Positions 9,104 through 17,931 of a DNA stretch of 64,000 nucleotides are shown piece by piece (the stretch's first letter is position 1; each line of letters begins with the position of its first letter). This stretch comes from Thioploca sp. GTDB lineage: Bacteria; Pseudomonadota; Gammaproteobacteria; Beggiatoales; Beggiatoaceae. Position numbers and translations under genes: made by a program. The DNA lies in NCBI GenBank assembly GCA_012032555.1, contig JAAUSR010000019.1, positions 16,175 to 80,174 on the forward strand, written 5' to 3'. The notes below the pieces were generated by a model that was not told the origin of the DNA, did no database searches, and was given only the letters and a program-made list of their open reading frames with translations.

Positions 9104-10230
9104 AGGGTAGTCAACCAGTAACTGATAGTAATAAACCTATATCAGATGGTAATCAACCCGCAATCGATGGTAATCCAGTTGCACCAAAAAGTGATGTTAT
9201 TACAGTAGATAGCCCAACTATCAATGTTTGTCATATCACCTCCGATGGCATCATTGATTGGACTTGCATCAATAAAGAACATATTTTAACCGATGTGATT
9301 TTTGAGTCTAATGCGAAAGTATCTGGTGGTCAACTCGCTGGCACCATTGATAATCAAGGCTTCATCTCGCAAGTGACTATTCAACCAGATACGATTCTCA
9401 AAGGTGGTAAATTAAGTGGCTACATCGTTAATCAAGGCACATTAATGGATTTAGAATTTGTCGGTGCTCAAGTGGTGGGTGGTACACTGGCTGGTCAGAT
9501 TATTAACAATAGTTTGATTGGTGGTGTCTTTAAAGATGTTCATTTAGCTGCTGATGCGCAGCTGAATGGTGGCTATTTACAAGGGAAAATTCAAGGCGAT
9601 CCCGCCGCACCAGCTTTACTAGAAGATGTCGCCATCCAAGCGGAAAGTCATCTGGCTTTTGTAAAAATTGGTAAAAATGTGACTTGGTCTGCGGACGTGA
9701 TATTCGAGGATAATGTTCAATTTATTGAGCCAACGACGTATTGTAACCCAACTCAATTGGCTCAGATCGTTCCGGTATTGCCGAGTTTAGATCCAATGGT
9801 ACTAGGCCATTCAGATAAACCTTGCACTCAATTGGTGGGTGGTCTATCGATAGACGGAAAGCTATTTCAGCGGCAACTAACGGTAACTCGCGCCAATGAG
9901 GTAGAAATTCTAGGTCGAATTGCTCCAGATTTGAGGCAGGTCAATCAGGTGGTAGATTTTGTGTTATCAGCAACTTATCGTGCCGTCGAAACGGAGCCGC
10001 CGCTGTACTTTATGGTGGATACGCAAGGACAAGTGTTGCCTTGGGATGGTGAGGTATTGCATCTAGTGGCTTTTAAAGACCAAGTAAGATTAGCGTCAGT
10101 ACAGTCGTTGCGCTTGTATCATGGTAAATTTCCAGCAGCCGGACAGTTGGAGATTCAGTTTGGTTATCGCTTGATGGATGGAACTGTGGTGTTGAATGAG
10201 TTACCGTTAGAGGTAGTGGTTTGGGAATAA
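9049..10230 (+). CDS. Giant exported surface protein, C-terminal part (same gene as 5114-9103)
   Basis: This frame opens at 9049. It begins with a low-complexity Asn/Gln/Pro/Ser linker ('SGNQPTLEGSQPVTDSNKP'), then runs into about four units of roughly 32 residues with the pattern GG-x-L-x-G-x-I-x-N, for example 'VSGGQLAGTIDNQG' and 'LKGGKLSGYIVNQG'. These are probably beta-solenoid turns. The last 110 residues end in 'FGYRLMDGTVVLNELPLEVVVW'-type strands that match the ends of the two other giant proteins here ('VGYQLSNGIIIYNG..PI.F.V'). Adding one A at 9061-9062 fuses this part to the first, giving a single protein of about 1705 aa. There is no start codon with an RBS of its own, supporting a fragment rather than a separate gene. 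Confidence 0.82.
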   Translation, partial: SSYINDSQPETSGNQPTLEGSQPVTDSNKPISDGNQPAIDGNPVAPKSDVITVDSPTINVCHITSDGIIDWTCINKEHILTDVIFESNAKVSGGQLAGTIDNQGFISQVTIQPDTILKGGKLSGYIVNQGTLMDLEFVGAQVVGGTLAGQIINNSLIGGVFKDVHLAADAQLNGGYLQGKIQGDPAAPALLEDVAIQAESHLAFVKIGKNVTWSADVIFEDNVQFIEPTTYCNPTQLAQIVPVLPSLDPMVLGHSDKPCTQLVGGLSIDGKLFQRQLTVTRANEVEILGRIAPDLRQVNQVVDFVLSATYRAVETEPPLYFMVDTQGQVLPWDGEVLHLVAFKDQVRLASVQSLRLYHGKFPAAGQLEIQFGYRLMDGTVVLNELPLEVVVWE

Positions 10231-10378
10231 AAAGGTAAGCTTGGCCAGTCGAGTGTGTTCTACGCACGGTTTTGGAAATCAAATAAAATCAATATGGTGC
10301 CTAGGATGCACCCGACGTTCCAATGCCATTTTCAAAGAGCGGTCGCCTTGTCCATTGACATTAACTTAACGAAGCCCT

Positions 10379-10450
10379 GTAGGTCGGCAACCCCTTGCCG
10401 ACTTTCGGAGGTTAAATCATCAAGATGTCGGGAAAGGATTCCCGACCTAC
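10379..10450. repeat. Double-hairpin REP/BIME-like element
   Basis: Two 8-base hairpins (GTCGGCAA/TTGCCGAC at 10383-10402 and GTCGGGAA/TTCCCGAC at 10427-10446), each with a 4-base loop, are enclosed by outer arms GTAGG and CCTAC. The arrangement is that of a bacterial interspersed mosaic element. It sits in the gap between the giant protein gene and glgP, which otherwise holds nothing coding. Confidence 0.75.
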
Positions 10451-10613
10451 CTCTAAATTCAAGACTGAAAAGTCGATTGTTTACGATAACGTTCCACAAA
10501 TTTCAACGATTGAGCCAGTTAACTCTTAATTCGCATTAAAGTCATACCGGTAAAATACCCGATGCTATTTGTCTTTTTTTAAACATTCTCTTAAGCTTTT
10601 ATCGTGTATTTAG

Positions 10614-10665
10614 GTAGGGGCAGACTGGTAGTGTGTTTGCCCCTTCTTCGTATGTTTGCCCCTAC
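10614..10665. repeat. Inverted repeat GTAGGGGCA / TGCCCCTAC
   Basis: Nine-base perfect arms at 10614-10622 and 10657-10665 flank a 34-base interior that contains a further partial copy (TTTGCCCC). It ends 7 bases before the stop codon of the convergent glgP gene and may serve as a bidirectional terminator. Confidence 0.6.
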
Positions 10666-10671
10666 TCCAAA

Positions 10672-13137
10672 TTAATCCGGGATGACCGGCTTGATTTCCC
10701 AAATTTCATGAGCATACTCAGAAATGGTTCGATCCGAAGAAAACTTACCCATATTGGCTACGTTGAGAATTGCCCGTCGATTCCACTCCTCTTGATTACG
10801 ATAAACTTCATCAACATGATTTTGACAATTAATATAATCAGCGTAATCGGCTAACAACATATAGTGATCACCATGATGAGTTAAAGTGTCGAAAACCGGT
10901 TGAAACACCGTCGATTTATCTCGACAAAAATAACCCGAACCAATCATATCAATAACTTGTTTTAGTTCTTGATTCCCATGATAATAATCCCACGGGTTAT
11001 AGCCTTGCTGACGACGCTCGGTAACTTGTTCTGAAGTCATTCCAAAAATAAAAATGTTTTCTTCGCCAACTTCTTCACGAATTTCAACATTAGCACCATC
11101 CAAAGTTCCAATCGTTAATGCACCATTTAAGGCTAATTTCATATTACCGGTACCAGAAGCTTCCGTACCGGCAGTCGAAATTTGCTCTGATAAATCGGCC
11201 GCCGGAATAATGCGCACCGCATTGGAAACATCATAATTGGGAATAAAAACGACCTTTAATTTATCATTTACAATCGGATCATGATTAACCACATCAGCTA
11301 CACTATTGATGAGCTTAATAATCAATTTAGCAATAAAATAACCCGGTGCTGATTTACCGGCAAAAATGACCGTGCGTGGTACTTGATCGAAATGAGGATC
11401 AGCCCGAATGTGATTGTAGTGATTAATCACATGCAATAGTTTTAACAACTGTCGCTTGTATTCATGAATCCGTTTGACCTGGACATCAAACAAGGAATGC
11501 GGGTTAATAGTAATACCCATTTGTTTTTGGATAAATTCCGCGAGTTTTTGTTTATTACGATGTTTAATTGCTTGAAATTCAGTACGAAAGTGGCTATCGT
11601 CTGCTAATGGAATCAGTTGCTTTAACCGGTTCAGATCAGTTACCCAACCATGACCAATATGTTGAATAATTAATTGCGTCAATTCCGGATTCGCCTCATT
11701 TAACCAACGACGTGGTGTTATTCCATTGGTCTTATTAACAATTCTACCCGGAAAAAATCGATCAAAATCCGCAAAAATTGTGGTTTTCATTAAATGGGTA
11801 TGTAGTTTTGCTACCCCATTGACTTTATGGCTGCCGATAAATGCTAAATGCCCCATGCGAACATGTTTTTCACCTTCTTCGCCAATAATGGACATCCGCC
11901 GCAGGACATCCATATCGCCCGGATAACGATAACTAACATCTTTAAGAAATTCATGATTAATTTGATAAATGATTTGAAGATGACGAGGGAGTAACCGTTC
12001 AAATAAACGAACTGGCCAAGTTTCCAATGCTTCTGGTAATAAAGTATGATTGGTATAAGCAAAAATCTGTACCGTAATATCCCAGGCTGTAGACCAAGAC
12101 AAATGATAACGATCCAGCAATAACCGCATCATTTCAGGAATAGCTAAGGTTGGATGAGTATCGTTGAGTTGAATGGCGACTTTAGCTGGTAAGCCGATAA
12201 TATCGTTGTGATTAACTAAATAGCGTCGGATAATATCTTGTAAAGAAGCTGACACAAAAAAATATTCTTGACATAAGCGTAACTCTCGACCCATTGGCGT
12301 TGTATCATCGGGATATAACACCTTCGAGAGATTTTCAGAATTATTTTTATCTTCTACCGCCTTGATATAATTACCTTCATTAAAATAGCGTAAATCAAAA
12401 TCTCGTGAAGATTTAGCAGCCCACAAACGTAAGTTATTGACATTAATGGTACCATATCCAGGAATCGGCGTGTCATAAGCCATAGCCATTACATCTTCAG
12501 TTTCTTTCCAGTGATAGCCTTTGCGTCCGAGTTGCTCATCTTCGTATTCCACCACATGACCACCAAAATGCACCGGATACAATACTTCTGCACGAGGATA
12601 TTCCCAGGGATTACCATAACGTAACCAGTTATCAGGATGTTCTACTTGAAAACCGTCATAAAAACGTTGATAAAACATACCATATTCATAACGGATACTA
12701 TATCCATAACCCGGTAACCCTATCGTGGCCATAGAATCGAGGAAGCAAGCCGCTAATCGTCCTAAACCACCATTACCCAGTGCCGGATCGGGTTCTAATT
12801 CCGTAATCGTCTCCAAAGACAAACCCAAATCAGATAGTGCTTGGCAAAATTTATCATAAGCGCCTAGATTCAATATACTTTTAACAAGAGTTCGGCCCAT
12901 CAGGAATTCTAAGGAAAGATAATAAACTCGTTTAGCATCTTGTTGGTAATACTCACCCATGGTGGTCATCCACCGGTCAGCTAAGAGATCTCTTATCACA
13001 TAAGCTACGGCATTGAACCAATCTCTGTCAGTAGCCGTCCTCGGGGTTTTAGCAACGGTATAATGCAGATGTTGTAGTATTTTTTCTTTAATCGAATCAA
13101 CGTCCAAATTAAAGCCATTATTTATTTGATTAGCCAT
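10672..13137 (-). CDS. glgP: Glycogen/starch/alpha-glucan phosphorylase
   Basis: The enzyme splits alpha-1,4-glucans with phosphate to release glucose-1-phosphate, using pyridoxal phosphate. The 821-residue length matches GT35 phosphorylases. Visible motifs are 'DPALGNGGLGRLAACFLDSMAT' in two parts near the N-terminus, 'QLNDTHPTLAIPEMMRLL' in the middle, and the PLP-lysine motif 'EASGTGNMKLALNG' with Lys near residue 667. An upstream in-frame start at 13275 would add 46 residues that do not resemble the family. The ATG at 13137 has a good RBS (AAGGA about 8 bases upstream) and begins a normal phosphorylase N-terminus. No other glycogen genes are adjacent. It probably serves carbon-store mobilisation. 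Confidence 0.96.
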   Translation of the reverse strand: MANQINNGFNLDVDSIKEKILQHLHYTVAKTPRTATDRDWFNAVAYVIRDLLADRWMTTMGEYYQQDAKRVYYLSLEFLMGRTLVKSILNLGAYDKFCQALSDLGLSLETITELEPDPALGNGGLGRLAACFLDSMATIGLPGYGYSIRYEYGMFYQRFYDGFQVEHPDNWLRYGNPWEYPRAEVLYPVHFGGHVVEYEDEQLGRKGYHWKETEDVMAMAYDTPIPGYGTINVNNLRLWAAKSSRDFDLRYFNEGNYIKAVEDKNNSENLSKVLYPDDTTPMGRELRLCQEYFFVSASLQDIIRRYLVNHNDIIGLPAKVAIQLNDTHPTLAIPEMMRLLLDRYHLSWSTAWDITVQIFAYTNHTLLPEALETWPVRLFERLLPRHLQIIYQINHEFLKDVSYRYPGDMDVLRRMSIIGEEGEKHVRMGHLAFIGSHKVNGVAKLHTHLMKTTIFADFDRFFPGRIVNKTNGITPRRWLNEANPELTQLIIQHIGHGWVTDLNRLKQLIPLADDSHFRTEFQAIKHRNKQKLAEFIQKQMGITINPHSLFDVQVKRIHEYKRQLLKLLHVINHYNHIRADPHFDQVPRTVIFAGKSAPGYFIAKLIIKLINSVADVVNHDPIVNDKLKVVFIPNYDVSNAVRIIPAADLSEQISTAGTEASGTGNMKLALNGALTIGTLDGANVEIREEVGEENIFIFGMTSEQVTERRQQGYNPWDYYHGNQELKQVIDMIGSGYFCRDKSTVFQPVFDTLTHHGDHYMLLADYADYINCQNHVDEVYRNQEEWNRRAILNVANMGKFSSDRTISEYAHEIWEIKPVIPD

Positions 13138-13505
13138 GAAATAATCCTTGGTTATTGTTTTATAAAAGAGGCGTTTAAAGGCGTATCGCCCATATTTTAA
13201 TTGATTGGGTAACAAAGTTTTTACACTCAATGATAATAATTTTTTTAAATTTTTTAATGGAATCACTCTTACCACCTATCACTTTAGCTCAAACACACAC
13301 CACTTATCTGAACCTGATAACGGGCAATTCGATGAAATGACACGCTGGAGACCATTCTTTATCAGACTCGATAATCAATGGGTAATTTTTTAAATAGAAA
13401 TAAGCACCCAAACCAAAATATTTACAAAGGGCATCTATGCAGAATAAAACTTTCTGATCTGACAAAAGTGTGTATAATTAATTCTGTCTGACTACTTAAT
13501 ACCGC

Positions 13506-13706
13506 TTGTTATTCAGCAAAACCGGGATGATTTTCAGCGCACTGCTTCCGGTCATTATTGATTTTATTGAACCGCTTGACCATGACGTCCAAGCATGTCA
13601 GCCGAATCGAAAGCTGTCAAGAGCACAACGTGGATGGTTGGAATTTTACCTAATGGGAATTTTGCTATCTGATAGTAAAGATGAATCTTTCATAGATCCT
13701 GCTTAA
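13506..13706 (+). pseudogene. Possible transposase N-terminal remnant
   Basis: This short open frame encodes 66 residues. The stretch 'LDHDVQACQPNRKLSRAQRGWLEFYLMGILL' (split here as 'RKLSRAQRGWLEF' and 'YLMGILL') resembles the start of a transposase family I associate with large sulfur bacteria, but the rest of such a protein is missing. The remainder of the gap 13138-13877 shows no gene; the promoter of the phosphorylase gene should lie in 13138-13400. The assignment rests on memory of the family and is weak. Confidence 0.3.
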
Positions 13707-13877
13707 ATTTCGCTGAGGCAAAACCCAATCCGATAAACTAAATAATGGAAGGTATGGTAAACATATGGTACATCCTACACTTCTTAATGGTATTATTAAC
13801 AATGTTTACTTAATTTTTAAAGTAAAAATGTTGTTTAAAAGACGGTTAGTTTATTCATAGTTCTATGAGAAAAAACG

Positions 13878-14219
13878 ATGCGCTACTTACTATTGTTGAT
13901 TATATTTTTATTGGGGTTCACTCACTTTTCTTACGCGGCCGGACACCCTGGAAAATTTGATTTTTATGTCCTAGCTATGTCATGGAGTCCTGATTATTGT
14001 GCCAGTCAAGGTAATAATAATGATACCCAACAATGTGCCATAGGTAAAAAGCTAGGCTTAGTACTTCATGGACTTTGGCCTCAGTATTACCAGGGTTATC
14101 CCCGTAGTTGTACCACAGAAAAATTTTCTAATTCTTTAAAAGAGAAATTTCCTAACTTATATCCAAGTGATTCTCTTTATGTCCATGAATGGGAAAACAT
14201 GGCACTTGCTCCGGCTTAA
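13878..14219 (+). CDS. Ribonuclease T2 family protein, N-terminal part (frameshifted)
   Basis: A clear signal peptide (cleavage after 'HFSYA' near residue 20) precedes 'FDFYVLAMSWSPDYC', the usual RNase T2 opening. The first active-site block is present ('LHGLWPQY', catalytic His), and the second begins ('HEW'). The frame then breaks in the A4 run at 14194-14197. Adding one A gives 'HEWEKHGTCSGL', exactly the conserved CAS II motif, and continues into the next fragment. The restored protein is about 217 aa, normal for bacterial T2 RNases, and should act in the periplasm or outside the cell on RNA with little base preference. Confidence 0.9.
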   Translation: MRYLLLLIIFLLGFTHFSYAAGHPGKFDFYVLAMSWSPDYCASQGNNNDTQQCAIGKKLGLVLHGLWPQYYQGYPRSCTTEKFSNSLKEKFPNLYPSDSLYVHEWENMALAPA

Positions 14220-14530
14220 AACAAGCGGATTATTTAGCACTTTCTAAAAAACTCAAAGAATCAATTGTTATTCCGGCTCAGTATAAATCACCACCAAAAC
14301 CTTTTCGTACCACCGTAGATGAACTCAAGAAAGCGTTTCTTGCTACTCATTCAGATTGGTCAAAAGACTTTTTAGCCGTTTCCTGTTCGGGAAAGAGTGG
14401 ACGGTTTCTTAAAGAAATTCTTTTTTGCTATTCGCTCGATGGTAAGGCTAATTCTTGTAGTCAAGAAGTTCTCAAGAAGACGGAGAAAAGCTGTGGGAAA
14501 AAAGAATTTTTGGTCAGAAATGTGAAATAA
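14189..14530 (+). CDS. Ribonuclease T2 family protein, C-terminal part (frameshifted)
   Basis: This fragment continues the same gene in the next frame. It starts in the CAS II motif ('KHGTCSGL', with the catalytic His/Lys pair) and contains 'KPFRTTVDELKKAFLATH' and several Cys residues ('SCSGKSG', 'LFCYSLDG', 'SCSQEV', 'KSCGKK') that would form the family's disulfides. The ATG at 14189 is not a real start because it lies inside the motif. With the single A restored near 14196 the two fragments make a full-length secreted RNase. Confidence 0.88.
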   Translation: MGKHGTCSGLKQADYLALSKKLKESIVIPAQYKSPPKPFRTTVDELKKAFLATHSDWSKDFLAVSCSGKSGRFLKEILFCYSLDGKANSCSQEVLKKTEKSCGKKEFLVRNVK

Positions 14531-14578
14531 CGCCATAACGTGAATTCACTCTATTTTTTCAATGAGGTAACCCAGTAG

Positions 14579-14836
14579 GAAAAAGTACTCCAAGCGATTA
14601 TCGAACCGCTTTTAGAGAAAAATCGGCGTTTCCAAGCAAAGAACGCGGAGTTACGTTGTCGTTTAAGCATGGATAGTACCCATAGCCATTCGCCACTCAA
14701 CCGTGACGGTTATAGCCAGTTAAACTCAAAATCAGTGGCCGCCTTCGCACTGTTGAAGGCGGGATTGTTTTCGCCCGTATTCAGACACTCATTTCAACCC
14801 TTTCGTCAACGGGGTATGAACCTATTCACTCCATGA
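14579..14836 (+). mobile_element. Decayed transposase fragment, possibly IS66-like
   Basis: The frame is open from after a stop at 14576 to a stop at 14834. Its first half reads 'LLEKNRRFQAKNAELRCRL' followed by 'DSTHSHSPLNRDGY', which resembles the N-terminal leucine-zipper and 'NSxNSSKPPSSDGY' region of IS66-type transposases. After that the similarity stops. There is no start codon context, and no terminal repeats were found. It is probably a relic left between the RNase gene and thiO. The rest of 14531-14945 shows nothing else. Confidence 0.4.
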
Positions 14837-14945
14837 CGAGATTGGTTTTGGCTTCGTTTTGTTCTACCGGCATAAACTGGATAGGTAGTTACCGGTATTC
14901 TATTTGGGTTACGTTCTACGTTCACTAAAAAAGACAAAAATTTAG

Positions 14946-16037
14946 CTATTTTCTAGTTGCAATGAGCGTATAAAAAGCCGGATCAAGAATAGGAGGGTGT
15001 CCCAATATAATATCCGCTATTAGTCGAGCAGAAGCTAGACCTAACACAATTCCATTGCGAAAATGACCCGCATTAATATAAAGTCCTTCAATGCGGGGAT
15101 GTTTACTAATGTAGGGAATGCCATTAGGAGAACTGGGTCGTAAGCCCGCCCATTGTTTTTGGACAGTATAATCTGCTAATCGTGGGATCAAATTGAATGC
15201 TGCATATTTAAGATCTTGCAATGCCGATTCCGTTGTCGCTTTTTCAAAGCCAACTTCTTCCACTGTACTACCGACTAACACACAGCCGTCTCGACGAGGA
15301 ATGACATAATGACTATTAGCTAAGATAATGCGTGAAATTAAACCCGGCTGGGTGATAAATAAAATCATTTGTCCACGGATTGGGGTAATTTCAAGGGGGG
15401 GAACGACAGTATTGAGTAAACTACCACTCCAGGCACCGGCAGTGACGACGATAAGCTCAGCGGCAATAATATCGTGTTGTTCTATTTCAACGCCAGTGAT
15501 TTTATCATTTTTTTGCTGTAGGGCGCGGACACGATGGTGTTCTAATAAGGTAACGCCCGCTAATTCACAAGCTTTTCTCAAAGCTTTGAGTAACCTTGGA
15601 TTGCGAACTTGACCAATTTCAGGCAACCATAACGCTTTATTATAGTTTTCCAGTTCTGGTTCACAATCGTATAAATCCTCATTTTCTAGCAGTTCTAATT
15701 GAATATTTTCCTGTTTTGCCCATACCTGAGCTTGAGAATATTCATTCATATCTAATACTAACAAACCATTACGAACATATTCAGGATCGATACCAGTACG
15801 CTGAGCTAGCTCTTTAGTAAACCGGGGATAGTAAAGTTGACTCCAATTCGCTAATGCGGTTATAGGCTGAGAAAATTGCCACGGATAAAGTGGAGACAAA
15901 ATACCCCCACCCGCCCATGACGATTCCTGTCCAATATAACCCTGTTCAAGTAAGGTCACTTGAAGACCGGCTTCTTGTAAATGTAAAGCTGTTAGGAGAC
16001 CACTCATGCCACCACCAATAACGAGACCATCGGCCAT
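14946..16037 (-). CDS. thiO: Glycine oxidase ThiO (FAD-dependent)
   Basis: The 363-residue protein is a DAO-family flavoenzyme. It starts with the dinucleotide-binding motif 'VIGGGMSGLLTALHL' and the FAD contact 'LLEQGYIGQESSWAGGGIL', and ends with 'QWAGLRPSSPNGIPYI' and 'INAGHFRNGIVLG', as in ThiO/glycine oxidases. ThiO oxidises glycine to iminoacetate for thiazole formation in thiamine biosynthesis. The gene follows the CYTH-CHAD gene by 10 bases on the same strand, so the two are probably co-transcribed. No other thi genes are nearby. A related amino-acid oxidase cannot be fully excluded. Confidence 0.88.
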   Translation of the reverse strand: MADGLVIGGGMSGLLTALHLQEAGLQVTLLEQGYIGQESSWAGGGILSPLYPWQFSQPITALANWSQLYYPRFTKELAQRTGIDPEYVRNGLLVLDMNEYSQAQVWAKQENIQLELLENEDLYDCEPELENYNKALWLPEIGQVRNPRLLKALRKACELAGVTLLEHHRVRALQQKNDKITGVEIEQHDIIAAELIVVTAGAWSGSLLNTVVPPLEITPIRGQMILFITQPGLISRIILANSHYVIPRRDGCVLVGSTVEEVGFEKATTESALQDLKYAAFNLIPRLADYTVQKQWAGLRPSSPNGIPYISKHPRIEGLYINAGHFRNGIVLGLASARLIADIILGHPPILDPAFYTLIATRK

Positions 16038-16047
16038 TAGATAAATA

Positions 16048-17574
16048 TCACTCCAAAGTTGTTAAATTCCAAAACAGTTGTTGTTCAAGGAAATCTTGCC
16101 AAGTTTTGGCTAATCTATCTAAATTTTCAGCCTGCTGCTGCTTAAAATGTTTCTTTATTAGTTGTCGTGTTGATGTCGTGGACGAATGAACTTGGTTGAG
16201 TAATGTTGTTACCGTTCTCGCATCGTTCAGTGCGCCCAGTTGTTCCTGCAATTGCGATACTATTTTAGTAAAATCTCGGGTGGTTGCGGGTAGATAAAGG
16301 TTACTGAAGAAACGAGTTGCATAAACCATTTTTTTCACACTAATTCGTAAGTTGTGGCGTTGTTTAGCGTTTAATTTCGATATTTGCTCACCTTGGTGAC
16401 AAAGTTTCTGGTACCGGTATTGTAAAATTTGATTAGCAAAATAACCCGCTGGTTGCTCTAAACTTTGTAAAGCTCTCATTTCCATATTTTTTCGCCAGCG
16501 TCGTTGAGTTAACCATTTACCCAGGGTTAAAAGTAATCGACTATATTCAGATGAACAGAGTACCTGACGCACATTTTCATAAGTATTCATGCGTAATTCA
16601 GCTATCGTCTTGGCTAAAGACGCTAATAAATCGTCATCATGTAACGGTATGTCTTGTAAATGTTGCGTGAAAATATCCCAATCTCGTGCTGTTCCTAAAA
16701 CATGGGCTAGCTGTTTTAATTGATCATGTGATTTAGTATAACTTTTTTTAGGAATAAGGTGTTGGTAGAAATTAAGGGCAGAGCGTAACCGACGCAAAGC
16801 GATGCGCATTTGATGAATCCCTTCTGGAGCATCGCTATGCAAAATGACTTCTTCATTAGCTTGCCAATGACCTATACAATGCCAAATTATAGCAACAAAA
16901 GCTTGTTCGGTGTTCATCTCGGGAGTCAATTGGAGAATACCCGCTTTATGAAACTGAGGGGGGCACGGTTGATGTAACAAGTAACCCAGCGCAGCTTTGC
17001 TTTTATTTTCAATCCGCAGTGGTAATTTTTTTTGTAATTGAAGGGCAACTTGATAAAGTTTGAGCGGTGAACCTTTTTTTAATTCTAATTCCACCTCACA
17101 GAGCGGCAGACATGCTGTTGATGTTTTAACTTCCCCTTGATCAAGGGCGATTTCGATTTCACTTTCTTCCTCAAGGATTAAATGCCAAGTCGTACGCGTA
17201 AAATCAGTCACAAACAAAGGTACTATTTGTTGTCGATTATTTTCATCGTGACACCAAGTTGGTAAAGCCTCGGGTGGAAATTGACCATATTCTGGGCTAT
17301 CTCCTGAAACCATGGTTTCCCATTCTTGACGTTGATGTAATCCCCCTAAACCGGCACCCGCTGACTTTACCGTTTGGATTCGCTGTTCTCCTATTCGTCT
17401 TATCCGTAAACCAATGCCTTGTTGTAACAAGGTATGCGCAACCGTATCAAAATAAGTATTGTATAAATGTTGTGGTGCCGTAGTATGAACCGCTGTCCGT
17501 AAAAGTGGATGTTGTTTGAATTGATTTACGATTTCCGGATCAAGATGTAATTTTAGTTCCGTTTCAGTTGGCAT
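16048..17574 (-). CDS. CYTH and CHAD domain-containing protein
   Basis: Residues 1 to about 200 form a CYTH (triphosphate tunnel) domain beginning with the diagnostic 'ETELKL' motif, with further acidic and basic tunnel residues ('GIGLRIRRIG', 'EIEIALDQGEV', 'CEVELELKKG'). Residues from about 215 to the end form a helical CHAD domain, including 'IHQMRIALRRLRSAL' and 'RHNLRISVKKMVYATRFF'. Known relatives hydrolyse inorganic triphosphate (E. coli YgiF type), and CHAD domains bind polyphosphate. Its length of 508 residues is typical. The position in front of thiO shows no clear functional link. Phosphate storage would fit a sulfur bacterium that accumulates polyphosphate, but that is inference. 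Confidence 0.92.
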   Translation of the reverse strand: MPTETELKLHLDPEIVNQFKQHPLLRTAVHTTAPQHLYNTYFDTVAHTLLQQGIGLRIRRIGEQRIQTVKSAGAGLGGLHQRQEWETMVSGDSPEYGQFPPEALPTWCHDENNRQQIVPLFVTDFTRTTWHLILEEESEIEIALDQGEVKTSTACLPLCEVELELKKGSPLKLYQVALQLQKKLPLRIENKSKAALGYLLHQPCPPQFHKAGILQLTPEMNTEQAFVAIIWHCIGHWQANEEVILHSDAPEGIHQMRIALRRLRSALNFYQHLIPKKSYTKSHDQLKQLAHVLGTARDWDIFTQHLQDIPLHDDDLLASLAKTIAELRMNTYENVRQVLCSSEYSRLLLTLGKWLTQRRWRKNMEMRALQSLEQPAGYFANQILQYRYQKLCHQGEQISKLNAKQRHNLRISVKKMVYATRFFSNLYLPATTRDFTKIVSQLQEQLGALNDARTVTTLLNQVHSSTTSTRQLIKKHFKQQQAENLDRLAKTWQDFLEQQLFWNLTTLE

Positions 17575-17931
17575 TTGAATTTCTCCTAAGCGCTTGAATC
17601 ATTTTAATAATACCAAAATACCTTGGTTGATAATTTTGAAGAATTCTTTAAACGAGCTTAATTCGCTTATGATAGTCTATTTTAGCCAAATTAGTAGAAA
17701 AAAAAGGGGGACGGTGAAAATTTTTTTTGAGTGGTAACCGCAACGGTTGTTTGAATTTTTCCCATTTTAAGCTATTTAATAGCCATTATGACTCTAACTA
17801 TGAATATCATTCATTATGGTGAGCTATGATTCCGTCAATACTAATTTGTACCAAACGGAGCGATAGTTAAGGGAAGCAAAGAGTATCTCTACCTAGATTT
17901 TTTCTAATTAAGGCGGTTAGGGATAAAGACA
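17575..17931. other. Intergenic region without a recognised gene
   Basis: This 357-base AT-rich stretch lies between the start of the CYTH-CHAD gene and the stop of the downstream-facing membrane protein gene. It should hold the promoter of the CYTH-CHAD/thiO pair. I see no repeat, RNA gene or ORF in it. Confidence 0.5.

Noticed and set aside
13138..13275. Longer start for the glycogen phosphorylase
   Set aside because: The extra 46 residues are not family-like, and the ATG at 13137 has a good RBS.
13205..13393. Short plus-strand open frame overlapping the glgP promoter region
   Set aside because: It has no RBS, no family resemblance and atypical composition; treated as chance.
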